A stretch of DNA of 64,000 nt from Gloeopeniophorella convolvens (GCA_022496205.1 WTXD01000043.1:1-64000), one strand, 5' to 3'. Positions 44,363 to 56,533 are shown, counted from the stretch's first letter. Numbers and translations are program-made. The notes: a model not told the origin generated them from the sequence alone.

Positions 44363-45414
44363 ATGTTCGACGAAGACTGCTGCCTTCAGTGCGGCAGACC
44401 CATGCAGCGCTCTGACAAGTAAGCGTCGCTGACCGCTCCCTCACATGATCCTTTGTCTAACTCATTACGTCCGACAGCCGTATATACTGCTCCGACGCCT
44501 GCCAGGCCCTCGACGACTCCTCTCCCTCTCTTTCCACCGCCTCCTCTGCCTTTCCCTCCCCCGCCCTTCTCCCCGCCGCCCCACCGGTCCCTCACGACCT
44601 CCCCTCGCTCACCCTTGGCATGGCCGTCTCTTCCCCCAAGGCTGCCTACCCACCTACCTACCCTATCTGGTACGACGACGACGACGAGGCCGACCTCCTT
44701 GCCGTCCGCCCCAATGACGATGGGCCCCTCCGCACCCTTGATGCTCTCTCCTATGCCCGTCGCCCGAGCAGCACCAACACCCGCTCGACCATCCCTCTCC
44801 TCCACCGTCATTCGTCCTCCAGCACCACCCACAGCAGCGCAAGCCTCAGCGTACCGTCTACCGAGGATGATTCGGACGCTTCGGCCCCACCGCCCTTGGC
44901 CGTACCGTCGCAACACCACCGCAGGCGCTCGCACGGTATTGGCCTCGGCGCCGAGATCACGGACGCCAGTAGCACCGTCTCGGCGCGCAAACGCAACCGG
45001 GCATCCCTCCCAGCATATTTTTCACTTTTGACGCTGGGTGCGCCGCATGTCAAGGCAACACTGCCACTGTCGCCACCGCACGCATCTCACACGCGACCCT
45101 CACCAACAACACCTCGCCTCGCGCGGCCGACTGTGGATAGCACCCATGCGATTGCAGGTGCCTCGCCTAGCAGCGTGCCATTGTATGCGGAGGAATATCG
45201 CGGACGCCGCCGGGAACCTGCCGCGGCGTCTCGTGCGCGTGCGCGCTCGCCCTCTAGATCTAGATCCCGATCGCGCGAGTGGCTTGCGGGCAAGGACGAG
45301 CCGCGCGGGCGACGGCGCCTCGACGAGCTCGACGGCTGGGCAGCCGACCGCGAGTACGGCTATGGCCGGGGGCGCAGTGGATTGCGCGACCGCGATCGCG
45401 TCGTGCGGCGATGA
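44363..45414 (+). CDS. Ecl1-like zinc-binding protein (lifespan/stress regulator family)
   Basis: Exons 44363-44418 and 44478-45414, 59 nt intron (GTAAGC, CTAAC branch site, CAG), 330 residues. The N-terminus MFDEDCCLQCGRPMQ followed across the splice by RIYCSDACQALD forms the CxxC...CxxxC zinc motif of the fungal Ecl1 family; members in fission yeast extend chronological lifespan and respond to nutrient and zinc status. After about residue 40 the protein is disordered: Ser/Pro-rich, an acidic YDDDDEADLL motif, and a C-terminal Arg/Ser-rich stretch (ARARSPSRSRSRSREW) ending in RDRDRVVRR. The intron separates the two zinc half-sites. Family assignment rests on the short motif and overall layout. 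Confidence 0.72.
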
Positions 45415-46580
45415 CCACGCGCTTGCATATGCACGCAAACTTCTCTTCTTGTCTGGCCAACGTCATCATATCGCCACGCCGCGCCATGCCCCCCCGCATT
45501 TCATCGTACTGCCTCGGTCCAGCATCATTCATCGCAGCATTTTCTTTTCTTCACTCGACTAACGCTCGGCTTGACGTTTACGCCGGCGTTCCATTCATCG
45601 CCCCACTCTCAACAAAATCACCTCGCACGCAAGCACGCAAAAAGGCACATGTCGCATCATCATTGATCACCATTACCACTCCACCACTTTATTCTTTTCG
45701 CACGCACGCAAGCAATGTTCCCGCGCGGACGTATCTATGTATCTATTCCCCCTCGGCGGTATTTATCCTCTCGCACAGACGGGTCACACGCACTTCGGGT
45801 TCAGGGCGGGCAGAGTTGGCGCCGGGAGTTGGGGTGGGGAGCGGAAGGAAAAGCAGAAGACCACTTGAATTTGCAGAGACGCAGAGCCAAAAAAAAAAAG
45901 CACCCATTTTGTCTTTTTACCTACCGAGAGCACCATATCATACCGTACAACATACGCAATGAATCGCAGCACGCATACATCGCATCACAGATGGCACTTA
46001 CTTGCAGTAGCGCACTGGGAAGCGCCGGGTGAAGTTTTCGGGGAAGCGCGAGAGGAGCTGGAGAAAAGGATCTAGGCGCGTCGCGACTCGCTGCCTCGCA
46101 TCATCTCGGGCGGACTCGAAGCGCTTTGCGCGTTTTTCTCCAAATCATAATTCTTCTCTTCTTTTCGCGACGCGGCGCGCGTTGCGTCGGTGCAACTCCA
46201 CCGCGATCGGGCGTGCCAACGGCTGCGCTGAGGGTACATAACTTGCGCGCGCGCCACCTTGCAAGCAAGGAAGCAAAAAGGAAAACTTCCTTCCTTCCTC
46301 GCGCGACAGGCACGCGCACCGCCACAGTCGTAGGGGGTGGAGCGCTCGAGGCCCCCCCCCCCGGTGGGTGACGTAATCTCGCTGACGGATCGATCCGAGA
46401 GATCAAGATCAAGATTTGCGGTGGTGTGCCCCCCCGTTTTCATGGTTTTGTTGCTGGGGCGGGCGGGGACCTGGGCCTACACGGGGAACTGGCACGCGAT
46501 GACGGATTCTGGTGTTCTGGTGTACGTGGAGGGTGCCTGTGGTAACGGGGTGCGGCTCGGAATTCGCAGTGCGTGCGAGT

Positions 46581-46604
46581 GTTCGTTCGTTCGTTCGTTC
46601 GTTC
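46581..46604. repeat. (GTTC)6 microsatellite
   Basis: Six perfect tetranucleotide units in non-coding DNA. Confidence 0.85.
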
Positions 46605-47310
46605 GGGTTTGTGCGGTGCGAGTGAGGTATGGGGGTGAGATGAGATAACGCGCGCGGGCGTAGCCGCGCGGGGAATTACTTATCCCCCAGCCTCAGATCT
46701 CAGATCTGAGAGCTGATGTGATGTGGTCCCACGCGCACGTTCAATTGGAGGACGTCGTGGTCCGCCGTTTGCGGGCGCGGCGGCGCGGCGGAGTGCCGAG
46801 AGACGAGGCGTGGAAGCGCTGCTGCTGTGCGGCAGCGGGGACAATCAGGGCCAGGGGTGGCGCACGCATGGGAATGGAAGTTGGGTGCAAGGGCGCAGGC
46901 GGCCGCCAGCTTCGGCCTCCAGCACGCCCGGGAGGGCGCGCTCGGGCGGCGCGCTGTGTACGCAGGCACCTTGTGCTTCTCGATGGATGGACACGGGCAG
47001 CCTGCGCCCTGCACTACATACGATCGCGAAGCGCGATTGGCCGCGCGAAGCGTGAAGTTGCTTGTCCGGCGGTGGGTGCCAGCCCGCGACTCGCTCTTTG
47101 CCGGCGCGGCGACGTCCGGTGTGATGCGCCGGCGCCGCGTTCATTGTTCGCCGTGTGCGGTGCGGCACCGCTTTGTGACGGGTGCCGGCCGGCGCGGGAT
47201 GAGTTCCTGGAAGGAAGGGCGTGCGCTGCCAGGGCCAGGGCAGGGCAGGGCGAATCGAACGAAGAAGGCGGTTGGCGTCACGCGCGCTCGTGCGGGGCGT
47301 GTTGGCGTGA

Positions 47311-47334
47311 GGTGACGGTGACGGTGACGGTGAC
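47311..47334. repeat. (GGTGAC)4 tandem repeat
   Basis: Four perfect hexanucleotide units in non-coding DNA. Confidence 0.85.
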
Positions 47335-50300
47335 GGGGCATGGGCATGGTGTTTTGGTTGAATATGCGTGCAATCAGATCGTTGTGCAGGAGGCTGGCTC
47401 TCGCCGAGTCGTTTCGAGTGGGCAGGGGCGCGTCCCATTGTTCTCCAAATGCGGCTCGCCCTGGTTCTATTTCCAGGCTCCCGCAGAGACGATATATTAT
47501 TAGTAGCCAGCCACCGGTCACCACCACGTCGAAAAACTCACATTATACTTCAGCACTGATGAAACGAGTCGGGCGGCGGGCGGCGGGCGGTCATCGTGTT
47601 GTGCGTTTGGTGTCCATGCCGGCTGCGTTGTATTCTGTCACGCAGGAACGACACGACAGCAGTGACGAGCGCAGCACAGCATTGGTGTAGCCCAATCAGG
47701 TCCAGGGCGAGGGAAGCCAGTGAGCGAGTCGAACCGGGCGCGTCGAGTCCGAATCAACCAAAACGCCAAGTGGCGCAGCAGCGCGTGGGTGTGAGTGCTG
47801 ATCCTGGCGCCCGCGGTGAAAATGAGACCACGTAGAATACATACAGGCACATACGCTCCACAAGCTGCATTGATATTGCCGGCGGGCGGCAGCGTCGCGC
47901 GAGACATATGAGCCTGAGCCGGGCTCATTGTTCTTCTACGTGCGTCTCGCCTCGCCGGCCCTGCTCTGCACCGTCTTCGCCCGACGTTGCGCCGGGACGT
48001 GGACAGGCGCACCGAGCGCGTCCGGCGAGTCAGGGCAAGGGCCAGGAATCCCAATCCCGGAGCGCCCGGGGCACGAACGGCATGCCCGCGCGCGCTCCGC
48101 CGGGAGCAACGCAAATGCTCGCTCGACGTCAACGCCCGATGGCGTGCTTGCTGTGCGCAGGCGCGGCCCAGCGCCTCGCGCGGCGCGCCATGCATGTTCA
48201 TCGCGCCGGGCAGCATGTGCACCCCAGTAAGTAATCCACGCAGATATCACGCCCGCGCGCCTACCATCACGAACGGATTCGTCAGCGCGGTGCTGGAGGG
48301 AACGCCGGCGCTGCACGTACGGGTACGGCAGGCCCCACGGATTAGACTATCGCTGACGTTGCGCCTTCACAGGCTGCCCGCGCGCCTGCACCGACACCCC
48401 CGCTTCGCCGTCCCGAAGTCGAACCCCCCGGGGGGGCGTGCCAATTAAGTATGTACATTAACGTTGCGAACTGCGGGGTCGTGTCCCCATCCGGGGCGCG
48501 CGCTGGCAATCAAGGCGCCACCGCTGCGTGTGGGCCGGAGACCGAGCCAGGCCGGGCTGCCTCTTGGGGTGCGGTGTTTATGCAAGGCCTGGGCTTGTAA
48601 CGTGTAACGCGCGTAACGGGGCAGCGCTCTCGTATCGGTCTGCGTGGGTTTAAGCCACAGTTCGTCGTTCTTGGCCAGATAGCGCGAGCGCGCCGCCGTC
48701 GAGGTCGGGTGTGTTGCGCCGGGATCCAGACCCTTGCAGCGACACGCACGCACAGTCCGGCTTTGTGTGACCTTTGTTCGGGGACCGTGCGCCTGTCTTG
48801 CGCGCCCCGGTTCGCCACGCCAGATTGTGCGATAGTGACGCACCAGCTGGGCGCGCGTCAAACCCTGCGCCGCAGTATCTGCCCCGTCGTCTGCGCGCTA
48901 CGCGGCTGCCAGCTGGCGGCCTGCAGGCGAGATGTCGACGAAGAATGGCGGCAGTACCTCGGCGGCTGCAGTGGGTCGTCGATGCGTACATCATTAGCTG
49001 GCAGCGCTGGGATGCGTGATCGTGCGAAGGAAGTGCGGCGCGGGAGCGAGAGAGGGTTCTGGCGCTGCGTCTGATGCACGAGGTCTGCCGGCATTGCAGA
49101 GGCCTGGCGTGATTGCGGGGCAAGTAAGCTAGGGCTCCACGAGGCGGAGGCGTGCCGTTAGCCTGCAGGCTAGCCCTGGTGAGGCGCGGGGAGGTGAGGA
49201 CGTCGGGGGAGAACCGTTATCTGGAGCGCTGATTGCACAAAAAGGCCGGCGATTATGGTACATCGTCGTGGCGAGGCGAGGACCAGTACGCTCCGGGTTG
49301 ATAGCAGCGGTTCGACTCGCAGGAGATGCTGCACATGGCAGCGGATGGGTTGCCGGCACTTGCGTAGACAGGGTAAGATGCAATCTTGTTCTTGGCGGAG
49401 GTTGTGCGGACGCGAGATGAGCGAACGATGAACCGAGCAGATGTTCTTCGGTGCTCGGGTAACGAAGGCAACTGGACAGCTCCTCGGAATGAATGTCGAT
49501 CGTTGCATGGGAAAGAGCTTCCTGCTTTAACCTGAGCGCCGAGCTTAGCTTTTCACGGGCTGTATTGTGTGACTTCGTGGTATAAAAGAGGGTATCAAAA
49601 CTGAAGTGCCAGCCCGGATGGCACCGGAGCGGGCCCGAGACTAGGTCCAGCAAAGCAAAGCAAACGAGAAGGTCACTGCGTAATGCGTCCGAGCTCCGAG
49701 TGCACGCACCGATGTGCCGCGGAGTGAGGGCGTGATGTACAGTAAGTATGATGGATGATGGGCGTAGTTCAGGCATGCATCAGAGCAGACGTACTGTAGT
49801 GGAGCCGCCCGCCTTCCTGCATGGGACCCTGCAGCTCCGTCACGGACCGCGTATGTAATGGCAGCCACCCAGGGACGGAGTTCGATGCAAACCTAGCCTG
49901 GAACGCACATATTATATGATGGCGGGTATCTGCGCAGAAGGAAGACCCTGAGATCTTGCAAGCAGACGCACTGGCAGCGTAACCTGAGCCCACTGGTCCG
50001 AGTCCGAGTCTGAGAAGGGGCCAATACATCGCCGACTGCCGGTGGTAGGGCCCAAGGTTGATGCATGATGGTGCGCGTGGGTCCAGGGCGTCCGAGCCGT
50101 ACTCATCGTGCGTGGGTTACCGTGCGCGTGCAAAGGCAGGCACGCGAGCGCCACGACGCGAGCCGTGAGTCCGACTCGCGGTGAAAGCCAAGTTTAATGG
50201 AATCGGTCGATGTCGATAAGAACGAGAACGATGGTCGAGTCCAAGAGATGCCGGGCCTTCGGACCGGTACGGTTATGTTGTGCTCGCGCTTCGGAAGACC

Positions 50301-50469
50301 GGACGCGTGCTGCTTACTTGACAGTGGTTCTTTTCTATACTTATAACTTACTGCGCTGAGCCACCGAACTACCCCGAGACTTCCTCGACGGAGGCACAGG
50401 GCGTAGATTGACACATACCACGCTGCCATGCCACAATGTAATTGGAGTTTCGAAACAAGCCTGTGATTC

Positions 50470-53170
50470 AAACACCTGGACCTAATAATACAACGTCATG
50501 CTTCGCCGAACAAGACTACGTATAGCCTACTATCAAACCCGGACTTTGCAGTTTCAATATTGTTGTAACAAGAGTAAGGTTTCACTACTCAACCATGACT
50601 TCACGAACATGTCTTCATCATCTACCTCTTTAAAGCCCACCTCAACCTTCTGATGCGTGAGGGATCGGCGCCGGTCAATGAGGCTGGCGATAAGGGGTCC
50701 CAGCTCCTCGCCGGGCGCATTACTTTGTTTCACGATCGTGACCTCGCGAAGGAGGGGAACCAAAAGTGCAGGTTCCGCCTCACGTTGTGCCTCCTCGTCG
50801 TAGCGACAAAGCATGCCCAGTATGGCCGGGGCATCGGCATAGGGCATCACGATCTTGTCCACCTGAGGAAAGAAATCGATGAGGTTGTGCCACAGTGAGC
50901 ACTGCTCCTCGCGCCACTGTTGCAGATTGAAATCTTCGTCTAACATCGGCTCTGGCAGACGACCCATGAGCTCGAGGGTGTGCACAGACGCCACCGTATC
51001 TTCAATCATCGCGGCTGCCATTGTCATGGCCCAGAGCGTGTCGTTGGGCGACTCTGCCACAGGAAACGAGACTCGTGCCTCGCGCTCGTAATTGTCGTCA
51101 ATGGCCGTTCCGCAAAAGAATTCGGCGGCCTTCAAGTCGACTTTGGCGACGGATGTAAAGTCAGCGGGACCTTCGACTGGGCCCGCCATGAGTCGAGAGA
51201 TCTCGGGGGCGTCTTGATCTCCTTCAAGTTCCTCTGGATCATCCTCGATGACGACTGTGAGGTCGACGATGGTGGTCGCGGTGATGCCTTTCACAAAATC
51301 CAAGAGCCACTGGATGGGACCGGAAAAAGCGAGACTCTCGAGGCAGGGCAGGGGAACTGGTTCAGCGTCGCCAACTTCGCCGTTCCCAGGCATCTCATTC
51401 ATGGCAATGTCGAGGCATTTCAGTTGCGGAACCCCGCGCAACATGCTGCAGACATCTTCAGGGAGTAAGTCGGGGATCTCCTTCAATAGGAGAGAGGTGA
51501 TTGTTGAGGACGTAATGGTGTTCAACGACCTTATGTCCAGAACATAACCGAGGATGAGGGCGCGCAAGTGGGGAGCATTTGCTCCGGATAACAGTTTTCC
51601 AGGGACTGCAACTGGGGGACCGTTGTCGCCGCGGGCCACGATTTGCAGGGTTTTGAGGAGAGAAGCGACGTGGGGGAGGATTTGGTGCATGAACTCTGCG
51701 CGACTTGCCGTGAGTGTCACAGCGCAAGTACGATGGAGGAGGGGAACGACGTCTGATATTGCGGCCTCATCATTCAGTCCGAGGATTAAGGGGAGGGTGG
51801 GGTGGAAATGCGGCAGGATGGACCCAGCGCGTTCTAGTTGGCGCACATACAGACAGAGGCGGAGGCGGGACAAAGACCCCAACGTGACTTGCCGCCATCT
51901 TTGGCACACCTGTGCGAGCGGGAACCATCCGTCTTGTGTGAGAATGTTGGTGGGATTTTCGTGGCCGTTTAATGTAATCCGGTAGCAGTCAAAGATCTCC
52001 AGGAGGAGTTCGTTGGGGAGTTTCTGGATGTGCATGGTAAGAGAAGTAAATGATGTAGAAGAGACGGAGATTGCGGATGTCCTTCGAGTGGGAGGCAGTT
52101 CTAGGGGGCGCCTCTAGGACTGAGTAAAATGGGGGAGATAGTATGAGGGATGCGAACTTTTGCGTTGGTTTTTATACGCAGCAGATCGCAAAAGTGGAAC
52201 AGCATGAGCCTCTCGCGAGGGACAATCACATTGAGACACAGCCGACTGACCCACTTTGGGCTAACGTGCCACCGAGCCCCGGAACGGACACACAGACCGG
52301 GAGATGTGAAAGACAACGGAACGCATGCCCCATGATCAATGCGTCCCACCGCAGAAAGGGAGACCCCGTTGACCACAACAGGTCCATGCCACGGAGTGAC
52401 CTGTGGAAATTTCCAATTACGCGCTTGGGACAGGACAAACAAATCTTGAATAAATCGACACTCACCGGAATGACCAAAGCTACTTCTGGTCCATGGCACA
52501 CGGCTCAAAATCCATACTCCACAGCCCCCCGCGCGGATCCGTCCAGACATAGACGTACCACGAAGATCGGCTTCGCCAGGTGAAATGCGCGAGGAATGCA
52601 TTGTCTCCGATATACAGCGGAGCTCCCTGGCTGTGCGTGGTTGTGCAGTCGTTGCGGAAGCAATCCTTTCCAGGGTCAGTCCCACTTTACAATATGTGTG
52701 TCTGAGAACAGGGCCACGAGTCCCTAGACGACGACCTAGTGTAGTTCGCCGGCGCCACCCTGCAGATCCTAGGAGTCGGTATCCTCCGCGAGTTGGGAGA
52801 CGTGGCATGGGTGTTGGAATCGTCGTACTATACGTCTCGGCCCCCGCTCGGACTCTCTATGCTCGCTTACATAATCTCAAATACCGAACTCGCGCTGGAG
52901 TCCGCGTTCCCTTTCCCTCAGTCGTTCTCTACGTTCCGACTGAGGGTAAGCTATAGTCACTCATTCTATAATCACTCGCAGCTAACTCTACCTTAGTTCC
53001 CATCTCACAGGTAGATACACTAATACAGTCGTTCTCTACGTTCTGACTGAGATTCTCATCTCACAATCGGTTCCTTCCATCGCGTTCGCCTATGCTCGGT
53101 GCTCACAAGTCAAGGTCGGCAAAGGAAGAAAGCAATCCATAACGTACTTGTCACGGGCCAAGCGGCCCGT
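50470..53170 (-). repeat. Tandem module B1 (F-box gene plus 5' region)
   Basis: One of two tandem copies. Both have the same 3' flank (gactttgcagtttcaatatt followed by gttgtaac) and a homologous 5' region of about 0.7 kb (for example gcgagggacaatcacattga at 52211 and 54909). Confidence 0.65.
50554..52035 (-). CDS. F-box-like/LRR-type protein, family B copy 1 (intact)
   Basis: A single-exon frame of 493 residues. The F-box-like domain starts at once (MHIQKLPNELLLEIFDCYRI) and continues with FPLAQVCQRWRQVTLGSLSR within about the first 65 residues. Leucine-rich repeats follow (PHLRALILGYVLDIRSLN, VPQLKCLDIAMNEMPGN, LPCLESLAFSG), with acidic insertions (IEDDPEELEGDQDAPE) and a basic/acidic tail. 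Its paralogue B2 aligns over the whole length, but B1 has an extra C-terminal extension (FVKSWLSSETLLLLQQY). No intron precedes the F-box, unlike families A and D. Probable SCF substrate receptor by family. Confidence 0.85.
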   Translation of the reverse strand: MHIQKLPNELLLEIFDCYRITLNGHENPTNILTQDGWFPLAQVCQRWRQVTLGSLSRLRLCLYVRQLERAGSILPHFHPTLPLILGLNDEAAISDVVPLLHRTCAVTLTASRAEFMHQILPHVASLLKTLQIVARGDNGPPVAVPGKLLSGANAPHLRALILGYVLDIRSLNTITSSTITSLLLKEIPDLLPEDVCSMLRGVPQLKCLDIAMNEMPGNGEVGDAEPVPLPCLESLAFSGPIQWLLDFVKGITATTIVDLTVVIEDDPEELEGDQDAPEISRLMAGPVEGPADFTSVAKVDLKAAEFFCGTAIDDNYEREARVSFPVAESPNDTLWAMTMAAAMIEDTVASVHTLELMGRLPEPMLDEDFNLQQWREEQCSLWHNLIDFFPQVDKIVMPYADAPAILGMLCRYDEEAQREAEPALLVPLLREVTIVKQSNAPGEELGPLIASLIDRRRSLTHQKVEVGFKEVDDEDMFVKSWLSSETLLLLQQY

Positions 53171-53287
53171 AACTCAAACACTTGGACCTAATCATATAAC
53201 ATCATGCTTCTAACAAGACTACATGCGGGTATCAAAACGGGACTTTGCAGTTTCAATATTGTTGTAACGAGCGTACGTAAGGTTTCT
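52036..53287. other. Family-B promoter and spacer region
   Basis: Duplicated 5' region of the B1 gene plus the 3' flank of B2. A minus-strand frame at about 52560-52730 contains RCISETMHSSRISP, and the same string occurs behind B2 at about 55190-55270, so a short exon or conserved leader is possible; no domain is recognised. Confidence 0.4.
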
Positions 53288-55560
53288 CTACTCATCCATG
53301 TCTTCGTCATCCATCCCCTCAAAGCCCACCTCAACCTTTTGGCGCGTAAGGGACCAGCGCCTGCCAATGAAGCTGGCGACAAGGGGTCCCAGCTCCTCGC
53401 CGGACGCATCGCCTTGGTTCACGATCGTAACCTCGCGAAGAAGGGGAACCAGAAGCGCTGGTTCCGCTTCACGCTGTGCCTCCTTGTCGGAGTGGCGAAG
53501 CATGCCTAGTATGGCCGGGGCATCGGCATAAGGCGTCACGATCTTGTCCACCTGAGGAAAGAATTCCATGAGGTTATGCCACAGTGTGGATTGCCCCTCG
53601 CGCCACTGCTGTAGATCGAGATCTTCGTCTACCGTCGACTCTGGCAGACGATCCGTGAACTCGAGGGTTTGCACAGACGCCGCCACCATATCTTCAAGCA
53701 TCGCGGTTGCCATTGACATGGCATAGAGCTTGTCTTCGGGCGACTCGGCCGTGGGGAACAAGAAACGTGCCTTGCGCTCGTAATCGTCGCCGATGGTCAT
53801 TCCGCAAAAGAATTCGGCGGCCTTCAAATCGAGTTCGGCGACGGATGTAAAGTCAGTGGGACCTTCGACTGGGTGCCCCATGAGTTCAGAAATATCAGTT
53901 AGGTCTTGATCCTCTTCAAGTTCCTCTATATCATCCACAATGACGACAGTGAGGTCGACGACGGTGGTCGCGGTGATGCCGCCCACAAAATTGGAAAGCC
54001 ACTGCACGAAACCGGTGAAGCTGAGAGTCTTGAGACAGGGCATGTGAACTGGTCCGGCGTCGCCGACCTCGCCATTCCCAGGCATCTCATCCACATCGAC
54101 TTCGAGGTGTTCCAGCCGCGGAACCCCGCGCAGTAAGCCCCAGACATCCTCAGGAAACAATCCGGGGATCTCCTTCAGGTGGAGAGAGGTGATTGTTGAG
54201 GATGTAATGGTCTTCAACGACCTTACGTCCAAAACATAACCGAGGAAGAGGGTGCGCAAGTGGGGAGCATTTGTTCCGGATAACAGTCTGCCAGGGACTG
54301 CAACTGGGGGACTGTTGTCGCCGCGGACCATGATTTCCAGGTACCGCAGGAGAGAAGTGACGTGGGGGAGAACCCGGTGCACGGGCTCCGCGCGACTCGC
54401 CGTGAGTGCCACAGCGTAAGTGCGTTTGAGGAGGGGAAGAACATCCGATATTGCAGCCTGATCATTCAATTTGAGGATCAAGGGAAGAGTGGGGAAAAGG
54501 GGTAGGATGTGTTTGGCGCGTTTTGGTTTGCGCACATATAGACCGAGGCGGAGGCGCGTCGAAGACCCCAGCATAACGTGCCGCCATCTCCGGCACACCT
54601 GTGCGAGCGGAAACCATTTATTTTGCGTGAGTTTGTCGGTGAGGTTATCGTCCACGTCGAATGTGAGTCGGTATGAGTCAAAAATCTCGACGAGGAGTTC
54701 GTTAGGGAGTTTGTTGACGTGCATAATAGGCTAAGAGAGGTGAAAGATCTGGAAGCGAAGGAAGTTGAGGATGTCTTTCGAGTAGAGGGTAGTTCTAGAG
54801 GGTGTCTCTAGGACTGGGTAGAGTGAGGGAGATTGTATGAGGGCTGCGAACTTTTACGCTGGTCTTTATACTAACAGATCGCCAAAGTGGAACAGCACGA
54901 GCCTCCCGCGAGGGACAATCACATTGAGACACAGCCGACTAGCCGACTTTGGGCTAACGCGTAGCCGGGACAGACGCACAGACCGGGAGATGTGGAAGAC
55001 AACGACGCGCATGCCTCAATGAGCCCCACAGCAGAAAGGGAGACCTTGGTGACCATAACAGGTCCATGCAATGAAGTGACTTGTGGAAGTTTTTAATTAC
55101 GCGCTTGGGACAAAATCAACACTTACCGGAACGACCAAAGCCACACGACTCAAAAACCATACTCCACGCCCCCCGCGCGGATCTTTCCAGACATAGATAC
55201 ACCACAAGGACCAGCTTCGTCAGGTGAAATGCGCGAGGAATGCATTGTCTCAGATATACAGCGGAGTTCCTTGGGCGTGCCTGGTTGTGCGGTCGTGGCG
55301 GAAGCATCCCTCCCAGTGTCAGTGTCTGAGAACAGGGCCACGAGTCTCAAACGACGACATAGTGCCTCTCGCCAGCGCCACCCGGCAGATCTTGGGAATC
55401 GGTAACCTCCGCAAGTCGGGAGACGTGGTATGGGTTCCTCCCATTGTGCTCGCCTGTGCCCGGTGCTCATAAGTCAAGGTCAGCAAAGGAAGAGTAATCC
55501 ATAACATACCTGCCACGAGCCAAGCAGGAACCAGTGATCCGCCCACGCGGCCCCGCGGCC
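53190..55560 (-). repeat. Tandem module B2
   Basis: Second copy of the B module; see the paired unit at 50470-53170. Similarity covers the 3' flank, the gene and about 0.8 kb of upstream sequence and ends near 55560. From 55561 to 56739 no gene is supported. Confidence 0.65.
53288..54724 (-). CDS. F-box-like/LRR-type protein, family B copy 2 (intact)
   Basis: A single-exon frame of 478 residues, starting MHVNKLPNELLVEIFDSYRL, with FPLAQVCRRWRHVMLGSSTR completing the F-box-like domain. Repeats include PHLRTLFLGYVLDVRSLK, VPRLEHLEVDVDEMPGNG and MPCLKTLSFTGFVQWLS; the middle carries the acidic block IVDDIEELEEDQDLTD. It ends at GMDDEDMDE and lacks the hydrophobic extension of B1. The two copies keep matching spacing and flanks, so they arose by tandem duplication of gene plus promoter. 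Confidence 0.85.
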   Translation of the reverse strand: MHVNKLPNELLVEIFDSYRLTFDVDDNLTDKLTQNKWFPLAQVCRRWRHVMLGSSTRLRLGLYVRKPKRAKHILPLFPTLPLILKLNDQAAISDVLPLLKRTYAVALTASRAEPVHRVLPHVTSLLRYLEIMVRGDNSPPVAVPGRLLSGTNAPHLRTLFLGYVLDVRSLKTITSSTITSLHLKEIPGLFPEDVWGLLRGVPRLEHLEVDVDEMPGNGEVGDAGPVHMPCLKTLSFTGFVQWLSNFVGGITATTVVDLTVVIVDDIEELEEDQDLTDISELMGHPVEGPTDFTSVAELDLKAAEFFCGMTIGDDYERKARFLFPTAESPEDKLYAMSMATAMLEDMVAASVQTLEFTDRLPESTVDEDLDLQQWREGQSTLWHNLMEFFPQVDKIVTPYADAPAILGMLRHSDKEAQREAEPALLVPLLREVTIVNQGDASGEELGPLVASFIGRRWSLTRQKVEVGFEGMDDEDMDE

Positions 55561-56491
55561 GTCAATATGGCCGTATAACAACCGGCGCTATTGCCAACAG
55601 GAAAAGCGGTGAGGATTTGGCACGAGGCTCTTCGCGGTAGAAATAAGCGGCGGGTTTACATGGAAAGCAGGCTCGATCGGCTCTACGGGCAAACCGAGCT
55701 GACTGAGGCAAATAAAAGGTGTGGCATGGCGTTCAGTGAACGAGTCCAACTCAAGATAGAGAAGGTGAGGTAGGCTTCTTCTGATACGGAAGAAGGGGGA
55801 CTCAGTATCCAACGCCGTGCTGATGAGAAGTACAAAGTTCTGTTACTTCAAGACGAGCGTTGACTCGGCGGAGGGTGACTTGCGTGTATATCGTTCTTGT
55901 GTTGGGCTTGGGAGCGTGATGTGCGCATAATCCGCAAAAGGCCCGTTTCACCTGGGCCTTGTTTCCGTCCTCATTGAGTCTACATCATCTTTGTGCCTCC
56001 TAATCCCCGATGAACTCTAGGTATGTTTTCAAGACTCTGCGGCAGCTCTTGATAAGACACTTGAGCTACAGTACTTCTGTGAGGTTGGCATGGTTCTCCG
56101 CGCGTTCAGAAATCTCTCACAAGTCAAACCTGGATGCGGCATGGCCTCGCCCAAAATAAAAAGAGGGCGCATTGAATCTTGTTGATACGGGGTTTCCCAC
56201 AAAATCGGCGGAAATCCACGAGACGATGCGTGGCGAGTTGAAAAGATGAGGAGTTTTGAGGACTTGATAGCGATAGCCTGTATGTGATGGACTAGGTTCG
56301 TGCGTATCGATCACAATTCACATCGAGAGGAATTTTGGGATAGTTGGTCTTTACTCCCAGGAGCGTTGATTCTCGTATTGGACGGGCTCTTGAGAGGGAG
56401 GTGACTGGTGCTGGCGGTGACGGTCCTCCGAGGGCGGCGTCGTCGGCACCCAGCGGCCCGTCGCCTTCGGCCCAACGTCGTCACGCGACGC

Positions 56492-56533
56492 GTCGTACGG
56501 GCTACGACTTAAAAAAAAAGTCGTACGGGCTAC
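56492..56533. repeat. 14 bp direct repeats flanking an A-tract; also a hairpin
   Basis: gtcgtacgggctac occurs at 56492-56505 and 56520-56533, separated by gactt plus nine A. Independently, TACGACTT and AAGTCGTA form an inverted repeat with a seven-A loop. The direct repeats with poly(A) resemble a target-site duplication around a nearly empty retroposition; slippage is an alternative. Confidence 0.55.

Larger units (their letters stand above)
45415..50553. other. Gene-poor GC-rich region (about 5 kb)
   Basis: No protein family or plausible exon series was found on either strand, although many open frames exist because GC is high. It contains simple repeats: 11 A at about 45889-45899, 11 C at about 46352-46362, (GTTC)6 at 46581-46604 and (GGTGAC)4 at 47311-47334. 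It may hold the 3' end of the Ecl1-like gene, non-coding transcripts, or fast-evolving genes that cannot be recognised by eye. Confidence 0.5.

Noticed and set aside
46718..48448. Several overlapping open frames of 100-260 codons in GC-rich DNA
   Set aside because: They overlap on both strands, have biased composition, no domain, and no splice pattern linking them.
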